Part shown: positions 17,063 to 26,245 of the stretch, piece after piece | Layout: every line of letters starts with the position of its first letter | How positions within the stretch are numbered: position 1 is the first letter of the stretch | Source: an uncultured Mycoplasmatota bacterium | GTDB taxonomy: Bacteria; Bacillota_I; Bacilli_A; RF39; UBA660 | Length of the DNA stretch: 43,334 nucleotides | Assembly: GCA_900554615.1 (NCBI GenBank) | Contig: USIB01000004.1 | Coordinates: forward strand, 1-43,334 | Direction: 5' to 3' | Translations under genes and position numbers: made by a program | The notes under the pieces: model-generated | What the model saw: only the letters and a program-made list of their open reading frames with translations | The model's database searches: none | Told to the model about the DNA's origin: nothing

Positions 17063-18322
17063 ATGAAGAAACGAGTATTAGTATTTCCTTGTGGATCGGA
17101 AATAGGGCTAGAGGTATATAGAGCTGTTAAATATTGTAAAGATTTTATTTTAGTAGGAGGAAATTCAGTAGATGATCATGGAAGATTTGTATACGAAAAT
17201 TATATAGATGATATTCCTTTTGTTGATGATGAACTCTTTATTGAAAAGGTAAATAAAATAGTAGAGGATTATAAGATTGATTTGATAGTACCAGCGCACG
17301 ATTCAGTAGTTTTAAAATTAGCTCAAAATTTTAACAAAATTAATGCTACTGTTGTTACAAGTTCACAGCTTGCATGTGAGATATGTAGAAGAAAAAAGAA
17401 AACTTATGATTTTTTTAAGAGTATTTTGCCAATACCAAAGATATATAATTTTGATGAAGTAAACAAAAATGATTTTCCTTTGTTTTTAAAACCGGATGTT
17501 GGTCAAGGAGCTAAAGGAACAAAAAAGGTAAATAATATAGAAGAATTAAAGAGTAATTATAGAGATGATCATTTAATATTGGAATTTCTTCCTGGAGATG
17601 AATATACAATAGATTGTTTTACTAATTATAAAGGAGAACTTATTTATTGTTCAGGAAGGGAAAGAGTTAGAATATCAAATGGTATAAGTGTTAATTGTAA
17701 GGAAATTGTTGATGATGAATTTTTACAATTGGCACAAAAAATAAATGAAATATTGAAAATGAATGGAGCTTGGTTTTTTCAACTAAAGAGAAGAGAAAAT
17801 GGTGAATTAGTGTTAATGGAGATAGCAACAAGAATAGCTGGAACGATGGAATTCCAACGTGGTTATGGTGTTAATTTGGCTTTATTAAGTTTATATAATT
17901 CATTATTAATAGATGTTTCAATAATTAAAAATGATTATCAGATAGAATTTGATCGTGCTTTAGCAGGTGCCTTTAAATTGAATATTGATTATGATACAGT
18001 ATATATAGATTTTGATGATACAATTATATTAAACCAAAAAGTGAATACAAGTGCAATTTCATATTTATATAAGTGCTTGAATGAGAATAAGAAAATTATT
18101 TTATTAACTAGACATAAAAAAGATATATTAGAATCAATTACTAGATATAAAATAGGAAATATATTTGATGAAATTATTAATATAGAGGGAAATCAAACTA
18201 AAAGTATGTATATAAAACAAAAAAAGTCGATTTTTATTGATGATTCTTTTAGAGAAAGAAAAGATGTACATGAAAATTGCAGAATACCGGTTTTTGATAC
18301 TGATATGTTAGATTTCTTATAA
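17063..18322 (+). CDS. ATP-grasp ligase fused to a HAD-like phosphatase domain
   Basis: A 419-residue fusion. Residues 1-110 form the pre-ATP-grasp fold (GSEIGLEVYRA near 11). The ATP-grasp core spans about 110-300, with FLKPDVGQGAKG near 145, LEFLPGDEYTID near 173 and a metal-binding EIATRIAG near 253. Residues about 311-419 look like a HAD hydrolase: nucleophile DFDDT near 315, LLTRHKKD near 350 and acidic IDDS near 393. ATP-grasp enzymes make an acyl-phosphate and pass the acyl group to an amine or thiol. AAAGGA at 17049-17054 sets the start. The next genes make an amino-deoxy sugar nucleotide, so acylation of that amine is a reasonable but unproven role. Confidence 0.82.
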   Translation: MKKRVLVFPCGSEIGLEVYRAVKYCKDFILVGGNSVDDHGRFVYENYIDDIPFVDDELFIEKVNKIVEDYKIDLIVPAHDSVVLKLAQNFNKINATVVTSSQLACEICRRKKKTYDFFKSILPIPKIYNFDEVNKNDFPLFLKPDVGQGAKGTKKVNNIEELKSNYRDDHLILEFLPGDEYTIDCFTNYKGELIYCSGRERVRISNGISVNCKEIVDDEFLQLAQKINEILKMNGAWFFQLKRRENGELVLMEIATRIAGTMEFQRGYGVNLALLSLYNSLLIDVSIIKNDYQIEFDRALAGAFKLNIDYDTVYIDFDDTIILNQKVNTSAISYLYKCLNENKKIILLTRHKKDILESITRYKIGNIFDEIINIEGNQTKSMYIKQKKSIFIDDSFRERKDVHENCRIPVFDTDMLDFL

Positions 18323-18356
18323 TAAAATAAAATAAAAGGAGAAGTGAGGATAGAAT

Positions 18357-19463
18357 ATGGATAGAATAAATGTTACAAGGTCATCGATGCCTACTTATGA
18401 GGAGTATATTGAAAAAATCAAACCTCTTTGGGATTCAAGGTGGCTTACTAATTGTGGTTCTTTACATAATGAACTTGAAATAAAATTAGAAGAATATTTA
18501 GGAGTTAAAAATGTTATTTTGTGTAATAATGGTCATATGTCTTTATATAATGCTATTAAAAGTTTAAATCTTACTGGAGAAGTTATTACTACACCTTTTA
18601 CTTTTGTTTCTACTACTAATGCAATTGTACAAAATGGTTTAACACCAGTGTTTTGTGATATTAATCCTGTTGATTATACCATTGATGTAGATAAGATAGA
18701 AAGTTTAATTACCGATAAAACTTCTGCTATTGTGGGAGTACATGTTTATGGAAATGTTTGTAATGTAGAAAAGATACAAGAAATAGCTGAAAAACATAAT
18801 TTAAAAGTTATATATGATGGTGCTCATGCTTTTGGTGTTAAATATAAAGGTATTCCTATTGGTAATTTTGGAGATGTTACTATGATGAGCTTTCACGCTA
18901 CTAAGGTATTTCATACAATAGAGGGTGGAGCGATATTAACTAATAATGACTCTTTAAAGCAGATATTAGAATATTTAAGAAATTTTGGTCTTGTTGGTCT
19001 AGAAGAATGTGATTATGTAGGAATGAATACTAAAATGAATGAATTTCAGGCTGCTATGGGGTTATGCAATTTAAAATATATTGATGGTGAGATTGAAAAA
19101 AGAAAGAATATAGTTATGAGGTATCAAAGTAATTTGAGTAATTTACCTGGTATTGAATGTTGGAAGGCACAACCAGAAGTTGAAGCTAATTATATTTATT
19201 TTCCAATATTAGTAGATGATAAGTATGGAGTTAATAGAGATCAAATAATTGAAGATTTACAGAAAAATAATATTTTTGCTAGAAAATATTTCTTTCCTAT
19301 TACTTCTGAATTTAATTGTTATAAAAATTATTCAGGAACTACTCCTATTGCTTTGATGATTTCCAAAAAGGTTTTGACTTTGCCATTATATGCTGACTTA
19401 ACTTTTGATGAAGTTGATAATATATGTAATATTATAAAGAAAAGAGTGAAAATTAATGACTAA
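18357..19463 (+). CDS. DegT/DnrJ/EryC1/StrS sugar aminotransferase, VioA-like
   Basis: A 368-residue PLP enzyme that aminates keto-deoxy sugar nucleotides. The PLP lysine is K183 in SFHATK, with the DGAHAFG aspartate near 157 and a substrate loop at EFQAAMG near 227. The opening VTRSSMP and WDSRWLTN segments resemble VioA-type enzymes that turn dTDP-4-keto-6-deoxyglucose into dTDP-4-amino-4,6-dideoxyglucose. RfbA and RfbB, which make that keto substrate, follow directly with overlapping reading frames. The assignment is from memory of the family; FdtB-like 3-amino chemistry is the main alternative, but no 3,4-ketoisomerase gene is seen. Confidence 0.87.
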   Translation: MDRINVTRSSMPTYEEYIEKIKPLWDSRWLTNCGSLHNELEIKLEEYLGVKNVILCNNGHMSLYNAIKSLNLTGEVITTPFTFVSTTNAIVQNGLTPVFCDINPVDYTIDVDKIESLITDKTSAIVGVHVYGNVCNVEKIQEIAEKHNLKVIYDGAHAFGVKYKGIPIGNFGDVTMMSFHATKVFHTIEGGAILTNNDSLKQILEYLRNFGLVGLEECDYVGMNTKMNEFQAAMGLCNLKYIDGEIEKRKNIVMRYQSNLSNLPGIECWKAQPEVEANYIYFPILVDDKYGVNRDQIIEDLQKNNIFARKYFFPITSEFNCYKNYSGTTPIALMISKKVLTLPLYADLTFDEVDNICNIIKKRVKIND

Positions 19464-20331
19464 AGGTATTATTTTGGCTGGTGGAAAAGGTACACGTTTA
19501 TATCCTATGACTAAAGTTGTATCTAAACAATTATTACCATTATATGATAAGCCAATGATTTATTATCCATTATCTATTTTGTTACTTGCAAATATAAAAG
19601 ATATATTAATTATTTCTACACCTGATGATATTGATAATTATAAAACTTTATTAGGAACTGGAGAAAAAATAGGCGTTAATTTTGAATATGTAATTCAAGA
19701 AAAACCTAGAGGATTAGCTGATGCTTTTATTTTAGGTGAAAAATTTATTGGTCAAGATAATGTTTGCCTAATTCTTGGTGACAATATATTTTATGGAAGT
19801 AATTTATCAGAAGTTTTACAGGATGCTAAAAATAATGATGGAGCAACTATATTTGCTTGTAGTGTTAAGAATCCGACTGCTTTTGGTGTTGTTGAAATAG
19901 ATAGTAATGGAAAAATTGTTTCTTTAGAGGAAAAACCAAAGGAACCAAAATCTAATTTAGCTGTTCCTGGATTATATTTTTATGATAATTCTGTTGTTGA
20001 AAAGGCAAAAAAAGTAAAACCTTCTGCTAGAGGTGAAATTGAAATTACTTCTATTAATAATGAATATTTGAATGAAGGTAAATTGAATGTTGCTATGATG
20101 GGAAGAGGTGTTGCTTGGTTAGATACTGGTACTCCTGAAAATATGCTTAAGGCCGCTGAATTTATTGAGGCTATTCAATCTAGACAGGGATATTATGTTT
20201 CTTGTATTGAAGAAATTGCTTGGAGAAAGAAAATGATTAGTAATGATATGTTAAGAAAAATTGGTGAAGAGTTAAAGATGACTGATTATGGTAAATATAT
20301 TTTGTCATTGCTAGAGGAGGAAAAAAGATGA
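19456..20331 (+). CDS. rfbA: Glucose-1-phosphate thymidylyltransferase
   Basis: Makes dTDP-glucose from glucose-1-phosphate and dTTP (also called rmlA). The protein is 291 residues, the usual length. The pyrophosphorylase signature GGKGTRLYPMT is at 9-19, followed by SKQLLPLYDKPMIYYP at about 23-38 and LGDNIFYG near 108. It overlaps the aminotransferase gene by 8 bases and the rfbB gene by 4 bases, so the three are translationally linked. Confidence 0.97.
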   Translation: MTKGIILAGGKGTRLYPMTKVVSKQLLPLYDKPMIYYPLSILLLANIKDILIISTPDDIDNYKTLLGTGEKIGVNFEYVIQEKPRGLADAFILGEKFIGQDNVCLILGDNIFYGSNLSEVLQDAKNNDGATIFACSVKNPTAFGVVEIDSNGKIVSLEEKPKEPKSNLAVPGLYFYDNSVVEKAKKVKPSARGEIEITSINNEYLNEGKLNVAMMGRGVAWLDTGTPENMLKAAEFIEAIQSRQGYYVSCIEEIAWRKKMISNDMLRKIGEELKMTDYGKYILSLLEEEKR

Positions 20332-21344
20332 AGATATTAGTAACTGGTGGAGCAGGATTTATAGGTAGTAATTTTTTACTATATATGGTTGATAAGTATC
20401 CTGATTATAATTTTGTTTGTATTGATGCTCTTACTTATGCTGGTAATTTTAATAATTTAAAAACAATTATTAATAAGAAAAATTTTAAGTTTATCAAATG
20501 TGACATAACTGATAAGGAAGGAGTAGATGCAATTTTTAAAGAAGAAAAGTTTGATTGGGTTATTAACTTTGCTGCTGAAAGTCATGTTGATAATTCTATA
20601 AAGAATCCGAATGTATTTTTAATGACAAATATTATCGGTACTCAAGTGTTACTTGATGCTTCTCTAAGGTATAAAGTTAAAAGATATCATCAAATATCTA
20701 CTGATGAGGTGTATGGAGATTTACCTCTTGATAAAAAAGAACTTAAGTTTAAGGAAACAACTCCTATACATACGTCTAGTCCATATTCTGCATCTAAAGC
20801 ATCGGCGGATTTACTTGTTCAAGCTTATATTAGAACATTTTCACTTCCTGGTACGATTTCTAGATGCTCTAATAATTATGGTCCTTATCAGTTTCCAGAA
20901 AAATTAATACCGGTTGTAATTAGTAAGGCATTGAATAATGAAAAAATACCTGTATATGGTAATGGTCTTAATGTAAGAGATTGGATTCATGTTCATGATC
21001 ATAATGTTGCTGTTGATATGATATTACATAATGGAAAAATTGGTGAAGTTTATAATATTGGGGGAAATAGTGAAAAAACTAATATAGAATTAGTTAAACT
21101 TATTTTGGCTTATTTAAAAAAGCCTGATGATTTAATTACTTATGTGTCTGATAGAAAAGGTCATGATCTGAGATATGCTATTGATTCTTCAAAAATAGAA
21201 AAAGAACTTGGATGGAAAAGAAGTTATAATTTTGAAGATGGTATTAGAGAAACTATTGATTGGTATGTTAATAATCAAGATTGGATAGAAAATATTAAGA
21301 ATGGTAACTATAAAAATAGTTATAATATAGAAAAGGAGTTTTAA
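20328..21344 (+). CDS. rfbB: dTDP-glucose 4,6-dehydratase
   Basis: Converts dTDP-glucose to dTDP-4-keto-6-deoxyglucose with tightly bound NAD (also called rmlB). The protein is 338 residues. GGAGFIGS is at 7-14, the dehydratase-specific STDEVYGDL near 124 and the catalytic YSASKA near 152. FAAESHVDNSI near 83 is typical of the family. rfbC and rfbD are not in the window, so L-rhamnose is not the evident end product here; the adjacent VioA-like aminotransferase is the likely consumer. Confidence 0.97.
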   Translation: MKILVTGGAGFIGSNFLLYMVDKYPDYNFVCIDALTYAGNFNNLKTIINKKNFKFIKCDITDKEGVDAIFKEEKFDWVINFAAESHVDNSIKNPNVFLMTNIIGTQVLLDASLRYKVKRYHQISTDEVYGDLPLDKKELKFKETTPIHTSSPYSASKASADLLVQAYIRTFSLPGTISRCSNNYGPYQFPEKLIPVVISKALNNEKIPVYGNGLNVRDWIHVHDHNVAVDMILHNGKIGEVYNIGGNSEKTNIELVKLILAYLKKPDDLITYVSDRKGHDLRYAIDSSKIEKELGWKRSYNFEDGIRETIDWYVNNQDWIENIKNGNYKNSYNIEKEF

Positions 21345-21345
21345 T

Positions 21346-22668
21346 ATGAAAATTGCAGTTGCTGGAACAGGATATGTTGGGTTGGTTACAGGTGTAGCTT
21401 TGGCAAATATAGGGCATAGTGTTACTTGTGTTGATGTTGATGAAGCAAAAATTGAATTAATGAGAAATGGTATTAGTCCAATATATGAAAAAGATTTAGA
21501 AGAGTTAATGAAAAAAAATAAAGATAGACTTTGTTATACTACAGATTATAAGAATGCTTATAAAAATGCAGATGTTATTATTGTTGGCGTTGGTACACCA
21601 GAGAGAATAGATGGTTCTGCTAATTTAGATTATGTTTATAGAGTTTGTAGACAAATAGCAGATTCTGTTGAAAATAATTGTGTAGTTGTAATAAAATCAA
21701 CAGTTCCTATTGGAACTAATGATGAAATAGAAAAGTTTTTGAGGGATAATGTTAAAAATGGAGTAAATATAAATGTTGCTAGTAATCCAGAGTTTTTGGC
21801 TCAAGGAACTGCTGTTAAAGATACTTTGTTTGCTTCAAGGATAGTAATTGGTACAGAGTGTGAAGAAGCTAAAAATGTTTTAGAAAGAATGTATGCTCCA
21901 CTTACTAAAGAACCTTATAATGTTCCTATTCTTTCTACTAATAGAAGAAGTGCTGAAATGATTAAATATGCTTCTAATGATTTTTTAGCTTTGAAGATTT
22001 CTTATATTAATGAAATTGCTAATCTTTGTGAAAAACTAGGAGCAAATATTCAAGATGTTAGTAAGGGAATGGGTTATGATGCTAGAATAGGTAATAAGTT
22101 TTTAAATGCTGGTATTGGATATGGTGGAAGCTGTTTTCCTAAAGATACTAAGGCTTTGCATTGGTTAAGTGTTCAATCTGGTGTTGAATTAAAAACAGTT
22201 AAGGCATGTATTGAAGTAAATAAGGCACAAAAAATTAGACTTTTTGAAAAGTTGAAATCAGATTTAACTACTTTAAAAAATGTTAATGTTGCTGTTCTTG
22301 GATTAACTTTCAAACCCGGAACTGATGATTTAAGGGAAGCTCCATCAATAGATAATATTGAACTTTTATTAGATGTTGGTGCTAATATAAGGGCATTTGA
22401 TCCTATTTCTATTGAAAGTTTTCAGAAAAAAATATCTTATAAATTTGAAAATGATGGTGTTACTGGAACTATTACTTATTTTGATAATATCGATGATGCT
22501 ATTAGAGGTGCTGATGCTGCTCTTATAATGACTGAATGGCCTGAAATTAAAGAGTATAATATTGAAAAATATAAAAAGTTAATGAAAACTCCTAGAGTTT
22601 ATGATGGAAGAAATTGTTATGATTTGAAAGATACGAAAGATATAATTTATAAGTCTATTGGTAGATAA
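21346..22668 (+). CDS. ugd: UDP-glucose 6-dehydrogenase
   Basis: Oxidises UDP-glucose to UDP-glucuronate with two NAD. The protein is 440 residues. The NAD site GTGYVGL is at 7-13, VGTPERIDGSANL near 77, NPEFLAQGTA near 149, and the catalytic cysteine is C263 in GGSCFPKD. It begins one base after rfbB ends. It supplies UDP-GlcA, which the first gene of the cluster probably converts to UDP-GalA. UDP-N-acetyl-mannosamine dehydrogenase is a related alternative but fits the motifs less well. Confidence 0.95.
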   Translation: MKIAVAGTGYVGLVTGVALANIGHSVTCVDVDEAKIELMRNGISPIYEKDLEELMKKNKDRLCYTTDYKNAYKNADVIIVGVGTPERIDGSANLDYVYRVCRQIADSVENNCVVVIKSTVPIGTNDEIEKFLRDNVKNGVNINVASNPEFLAQGTAVKDTLFASRIVIGTECEEAKNVLERMYAPLTKEPYNVPILSTNRRSAEMIKYASNDFLALKISYINEIANLCEKLGANIQDVSKGMGYDARIGNKFLNAGIGYGGSCFPKDTKALHWLSVQSGVELKTVKACIEVNKAQKIRLFEKLKSDLTTLKNVNVAVLGLTFKPGTDDLREAPSIDNIELLLDVGANIRAFDPISIESFQKKISYKFENDGVTGTITYFDNIDDAIRGADAALIMTEWPEIKEYNIEKYKKLMKTPRVYDGRNCYDLKDTKDIIYKSIGR

Positions 22669-22678
22669 AGAGGAAATT

Positions 22679-23941
22679 ATGAAACAAAGAAGAAAAAGAA
22701 AAAAGAATATTAAAAAGGTGTTCTTCTTACTGTTACTAGTTCTGTTAGTTGTAGGTATAATTTATTTCTGTGTACAAAAAAATAATATTCCTAAAATTGT
22801 TGATTATAGTAAGTATTATAGTGAAATTGTGAAAGTTAAATATGACACTAAACTTTATATAAATAATGGTGGTGAATATATCGAAAATGGTATTGTTTAT
22901 AGGGGAACTCTGTTAAAACTTGAAAAACAGGATGAATTTAAAAACAAATATTTTAAAATATCAAGTTTAGATGATGACTATTATATTGAGTATGATTCGG
23001 TGGAGAAGTCTGATGATTTCTATACTTTAAATGACAGGTATAAACAATATATTCCATTTAATAAAAATATTGTTACTAATGAAGAAACTACTTTTTATTA
23101 TGAAGGTAAACCATTATTTAAAATTAATAAATCTTATAATTTGCCAATAATTATTTCTGATGATGATAAGTATTATGTTGAGTACGAAAATATGCTTATG
23201 TACATTGTTAAAGATGATGTTAAAGAAATAATTGATAATACTAATACAAAAGATAGTAATACTAAAGGTATAGCAGTATTAAATTATCATTTTGTATATT
23301 CTCCTAATGAAGAAACTTGTGATCAAGTAATATGTCATCCTGAAAAACAATTTAGAGAACATTTATCATATATTAAAGAAAATAATTTCTTTACACCTAC
23401 TATGAAAGAACTTGAAATGTACATTGATGGAAAAATTCAATTGCCTAAAAGTGTTGTTATAACTTTAGATGATGGAAGAAATATTAATTTTGCTACGCAA
23501 ATATTAGAAGAATATCAACTTAATGCTACTGCTTTTATCGTAACATCTAGATATAACGTTAGTGAAGACTTTAAAAAGTCAGATTATGTTGAATTGCAAT
23601 CTCATTCGCATAATTTACATGATGTTGGTACATGTCCAAGTGGTCATGGACAAGGTGGTGGTTTAACATGTTTAAGTGATGATGTTATATTAAAAGACTT
23701 AAAGGAATCTAGAGATATTTTGAATGGCGCAACGGCATTTTGTTATCCTTTTTATGAATATAATAGTCATTCTATTGAATTACTAAAAGAAGCTGGCTTT
23801 ACAATGGCTTTTGGTGGTGAATATGAAGGCGGTCAAATTAATGTAAAGCCTGGAATAAATAAATTTAAAATACCTAGATGGGTAATGGTTACATACACAA
23901 CTATGAATAAATTTATTAGTTATCTAAATGGAGGTCAATAA
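22679..23941 (+). CDS. Membrane-anchored polysaccharide deacetylase with extra N-terminal domain
   Basis: A 420-residue CE4 protein. ATG 22679 is used (AAAGAGG at 22667-22673). A very basic N terminus precedes a membrane helix at about 13-35. An external beta-rich region of unknown family fills about 40-190. The NodB domain starts near 198 with VLNYHF. Motif 1 is TLDDGR near 262, the metal-binding HSHNLH near 306, and motif 3 is CYPF near 354. It differs from the shorter deacetylase at 12878, which has no such linker domain, so the two probably act on different sites or stages. Its stop overlaps the galE start as TAATG. Confidence 0.9.
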   Translation: MKQRRKRKKNIKKVFFLLLLVLLVVGIIYFCVQKNNIPKIVDYSKYYSEIVKVKYDTKLYINNGGEYIENGIVYRGTLLKLEKQDEFKNKYFKISSLDDDYYIEYDSVEKSDDFYTLNDRYKQYIPFNKNIVTNEETTFYYEGKPLFKINKSYNLPIIISDDDKYYVEYENMLMYIVKDDVKEIIDNTNTKDSNTKGIAVLNYHFVYSPNEETCDQVICHPEKQFREHLSYIKENNFFTPTMKELEMYIDGKIQLPKSVVITLDDGRNINFATQILEEYQLNATAFIVTSRYNVSEDFKKSDYVELQSHSHNLHDVGTCPSGHGQGGGLTCLSDDVILKDLKESRDILNGATAFCYPFYEYNSHSIELLKEAGFTMAFGGEYEGGQINVKPGINKFKIPRWVMVTYTTMNKFISYLNGGQ

Positions 23942-24942
23942 TGAAAATATTAGTAACAGGTGGTACTGGTTATATAGGAAGTCATACTGCTGTAGAATTA
24001 TTAAATAATAATTATGAAGTAGTTATTATTGATAATTTATATAATTCTAAAAGAGATGTAGTAGATAAAATAGAAAAGATTACTGGGAAAAATGTAGTAT
24101 TTTATGAAGGTGATGTTTGTGATAAGAAATTACTTAGAAGAATATTTACTGAGCATAAAATAGCTGCAGTTATGCATTTTGCTGGTTATAAGGCTGTAGG
24201 TGAGTCTGTACAAAAACCTATTATGTATTATAGAAATAATATTGATAGTACACTTACTTTATGTGAAGTTATGAAGGAATATAATGTAAAAAATATAGTA
24301 TTTTCTTCTAGTGCTACTGTTTATGGTACTCCTAAAAGTTTACCTATAAAAGAAACTGCTGAAGTTGGTCATGCTACTAATCCTTATGGTGAAACTAAAA
24401 TTATTAATGAAAGAATACTTAATGATTTATATTACTCTGATAATAGTTGGAATATAGCCCTTCTTAGATACTTTAATCCAATTGGAGCACATAAAAGTGG
24501 TTTGATTGGGGAATCACCTAATGACATACCTAATAATTTGATGCCTTATATTGTTAAGGTTGCTGTAAAAGAATTAAAGGAATTATCAGTTTTTGGTGCT
24601 GATTATGATACTATTGATGGTACTGGAGTAAGAGATTATATTCATGTTGTCGATTTAGCTAGAGGTCATATTAAAGCTCTTGAATGGGTTTTAAGTAAGA
24701 AAGGTATAGATGTCTTTAATTTAGGTACAGGTAATGGATATAGTGTACTTGAGTTAGTTGAAGCATTCAAAAAATATAATAATATTGATGTACCATATAA
24801 AATTGTTGGCAGAAGAGAGGGAGATATTGCATCTTGTTATGCTGATGTTTCTAAAGCCAAAGATGTACTTAATTGGACAGCAGAGTTTGGTATTGAAGAT
24901 ATGGTGAAAGATTCTTATAATTTTGCTAAGAATAGTAAATAG
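23941..24942 (+). CDS. galE: UDP-glucose 4-epimerase
   Basis: Interconverts UDP-Glc and UDP-Gal. The protein is 333 residues. GGTGYIGSHT is at 7-16, HFAGYKAVGESV near 79, SSSATVYG near 121, YGETK near 145 and RYFNPIGAH near 175, all typical of GalE. It is the last gene of the cluster, translationally coupled to the deacetylase and followed by a perfect terminator. It could supply UDP-Gal (or UDP-GalNAc) for the repeat unit. Confidence 0.96.
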   Translation: MKILVTGGTGYIGSHTAVELLNNNYEVVIIDNLYNSKRDVVDKIEKITGKNVVFYEGDVCDKKLLRRIFTEHKIAAVMHFAGYKAVGESVQKPIMYYRNNIDSTLTLCEVMKEYNVKNIVFSSSATVYGTPKSLPIKETAEVGHATNPYGETKIINERILNDLYYSDNSWNIALLRYFNPIGAHKSGLIGESPNDIPNNLMPYIVKVAVKELKELSVFGADYDTIDGTGVRDYIHVVDLARGHIKALEWVLSKKGIDVFNLGTGNGYSVLELVEAFKKYNNIDVPYKIVGRREGDIASCYADVSKAKDVLNWTAEFGIEDMVKDSYNFAKNSK

Positions 24943-24952
24943 TGAATAATAT

Positions 24953-24991
24953 AAAAGTAAACATTATGAAGAGAAATATGTTTACTTTTTT
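24953..24991 (+). terminator. Strong intrinsic terminator ending the polysaccharide locus
   Basis: A perfect 12-bp stem pairs AAAAGTAAACAT at 24953-24964 with ATGTTTACTTTT at 24978-24989 and runs into six T residues. It lies ten bases after the galE stop. The A-rich left side means it could also work in reverse. Confidence 0.9.
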
Positions 24992-25053
24992 ATGGTTTTA
25001 AAATGTTAAATTGTAAATTGTTGTTTGTTTACTTGTATATTAATGAAATATAA

Positions 25054-25082
25054 TTGATAAAATACTCAATATGTTATATAAT
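25054..25082 (+). promoter_or_regulatory. Promoter of the tagO/wecA-like gene
   Basis: TTGATA at 25054-25059 and TATAAT at 25077-25082 have a 17-base spacer, one mismatch from consensus. This gives the initiating transferase its own strong transcription, separate from the cluster terminated at 24991. Confidence 0.85.
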
Positions 25083-25115
25083 ATAAATGTATTAAGTTTT
25101 TGAGGAGTTGTATTT

Positions 25116-26171
25116 ATGGAAATAACTAGAGTATTATTAATGGTAGGAGTTACATTTATTTTTGTAGCATTATTTATACCAATTGTAAAGAAAATAGCAG
25201 AGTTTATAGGAGCAATGGATATTCCTAATGAGAGGAAAGTTCATAAAAAGCCTATTCCACGATTAGGTGGACTTGGTATATATGCTGGTTTTTTACTTGG
25301 TTATATGTTATTTGGTATTCATTCTGTTCAAATGAATGCAATACTTATTGGTAGTTTTATTATACTTGTTACTGGTATATTTGATGATATTAAACCAGTA
25401 CCTGCTAAATGGAAGTTTTTAGCACAAATAGTTGGTGCTTCTATTGTACCTTTATATGGTGGAATACTTCTTCAAGATGTATCAGCATTTGGGATATATA
25501 TAGATTTTGGAATACTGGCTTATCCTGTTACTATTATATTTATAGTAGCTATTATTAATTGTATTAATTTAATTGATGGATTAGATGGACTATCTTCTGG
25601 TATTGCTAGTATATATTTTTTAACTATAGGTATTATAGCAATGCTTCTTAATAATTCTAATGGATTAGATATTCTACTTACATTTATAATGCTAGGCAGT
25701 ACATTAGGATTTTTAGTACATAACTTTAATCCTGCTAAAATATTTATGGGTGATTCAGGTAGTATGTTTTTAGGTTATATAATAGCGGTTATTGCTTTAC
25801 TTGGATTTAAGAATATTACACTTACTTCATTTATAGTTCCAATATTATTACTTGCTATACCAATTATGGATACTTTGTTTGCTATACTTAGAAGATTAAT
25901 TAATCATAAGCCACTTGGAGAACCTGATAAGAATCATTTACATCATCAATTATTAAAACTTAAATTATCACAAAGGAAAACAGTATTAGTTATTTATTTA
26001 GTTGATATTTTATTTGCTATAGCTTCTATTTTGTATGCAATTGGTAATAAGATGCTTGGTACTAATAAATATGGTATTATTATTTATATTATATTATTTG
26101 TATTGACTCTTTTATTGGTATTAAAAACTAATATTATATGGAATCATGATAAGAAACAAGAGGATAAATAA
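25116..26171 (+). CDS. tagO: Undecaprenyl-phosphate GlcNAc-1-phosphate transferase (TagO/WecA type)
   Basis: An integral membrane enzyme of 351 residues with about ten helices. It transfers a GlcNAc-1-phosphate-type unit from UDP-sugar to undecaprenyl phosphate, the first step of wall polymer or capsule repeat-unit assembly. Signatures: FDDIKPVPAKWK near 89-100, NCINLIDGLDGLSSG near 148, FMGDSGSMFLG near 210 and HLHHQLL near 271. Its place just after the cluster terminator and its own promoter suggest it starts the cluster polysaccharide and may serve another wall polymer too. The family call is firm; the choice of tagO over wecA is by Gram-positive context only. Confidence 0.93.
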   Translation: MEITRVLLMVGVTFIFVALFIPIVKKIAEFIGAMDIPNERKVHKKPIPRLGGLGIYAGFLLGYMLFGIHSVQMNAILIGSFIILVTGIFDDIKPVPAKWKFLAQIVGASIVPLYGGILLQDVSAFGIYIDFGILAYPVTIIFIVAIINCINLIDGLDGLSSGIASIYFLTIGIIAMLLNNSNGLDILLTFIMLGSTLGFLVHNFNPAKIFMGDSGSMFLGYIIAVIALLGFKNITLTSFIVPILLLAIPIMDTLFAILRRLINHKPLGEPDKNHLHHQLLKLKLSQRKTVLVIYLVDILFAIASILYAIGNKMLGTNKYGIIIYIILFVLTLLLVLKTNIIWNHDKKQEDK

Positions 26172-26186
26172 TTCTTCTTGTTTTTT
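26154..26186 (+). terminator. Intrinsic terminator overlapping the tagO stop
   Basis: An 11-bp stem with one G-U pair joins 26154-26164 to 26173-26183 and is followed by T residues. The left arm lies within the last codons of the gene. Confidence 0.75.
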
Positions 26187-26198
26187 CAATAATTTTAA

Positions 26199-26227
26199 TT
26201 GATTACTAATTAAAAATGTGATATAGT
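26199..26227 (+). promoter_or_regulatory. Promoter of the pdp-glyQS operon
   Basis: TTGATT at 26199-26204 and TATAGT at 26222-26227 have a 17-base spacer, with a TG one base before the -10 box (extended -10). Confidence 0.65.
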
Positions 26228-26245
26228 TATTATGATGGTGATGAT

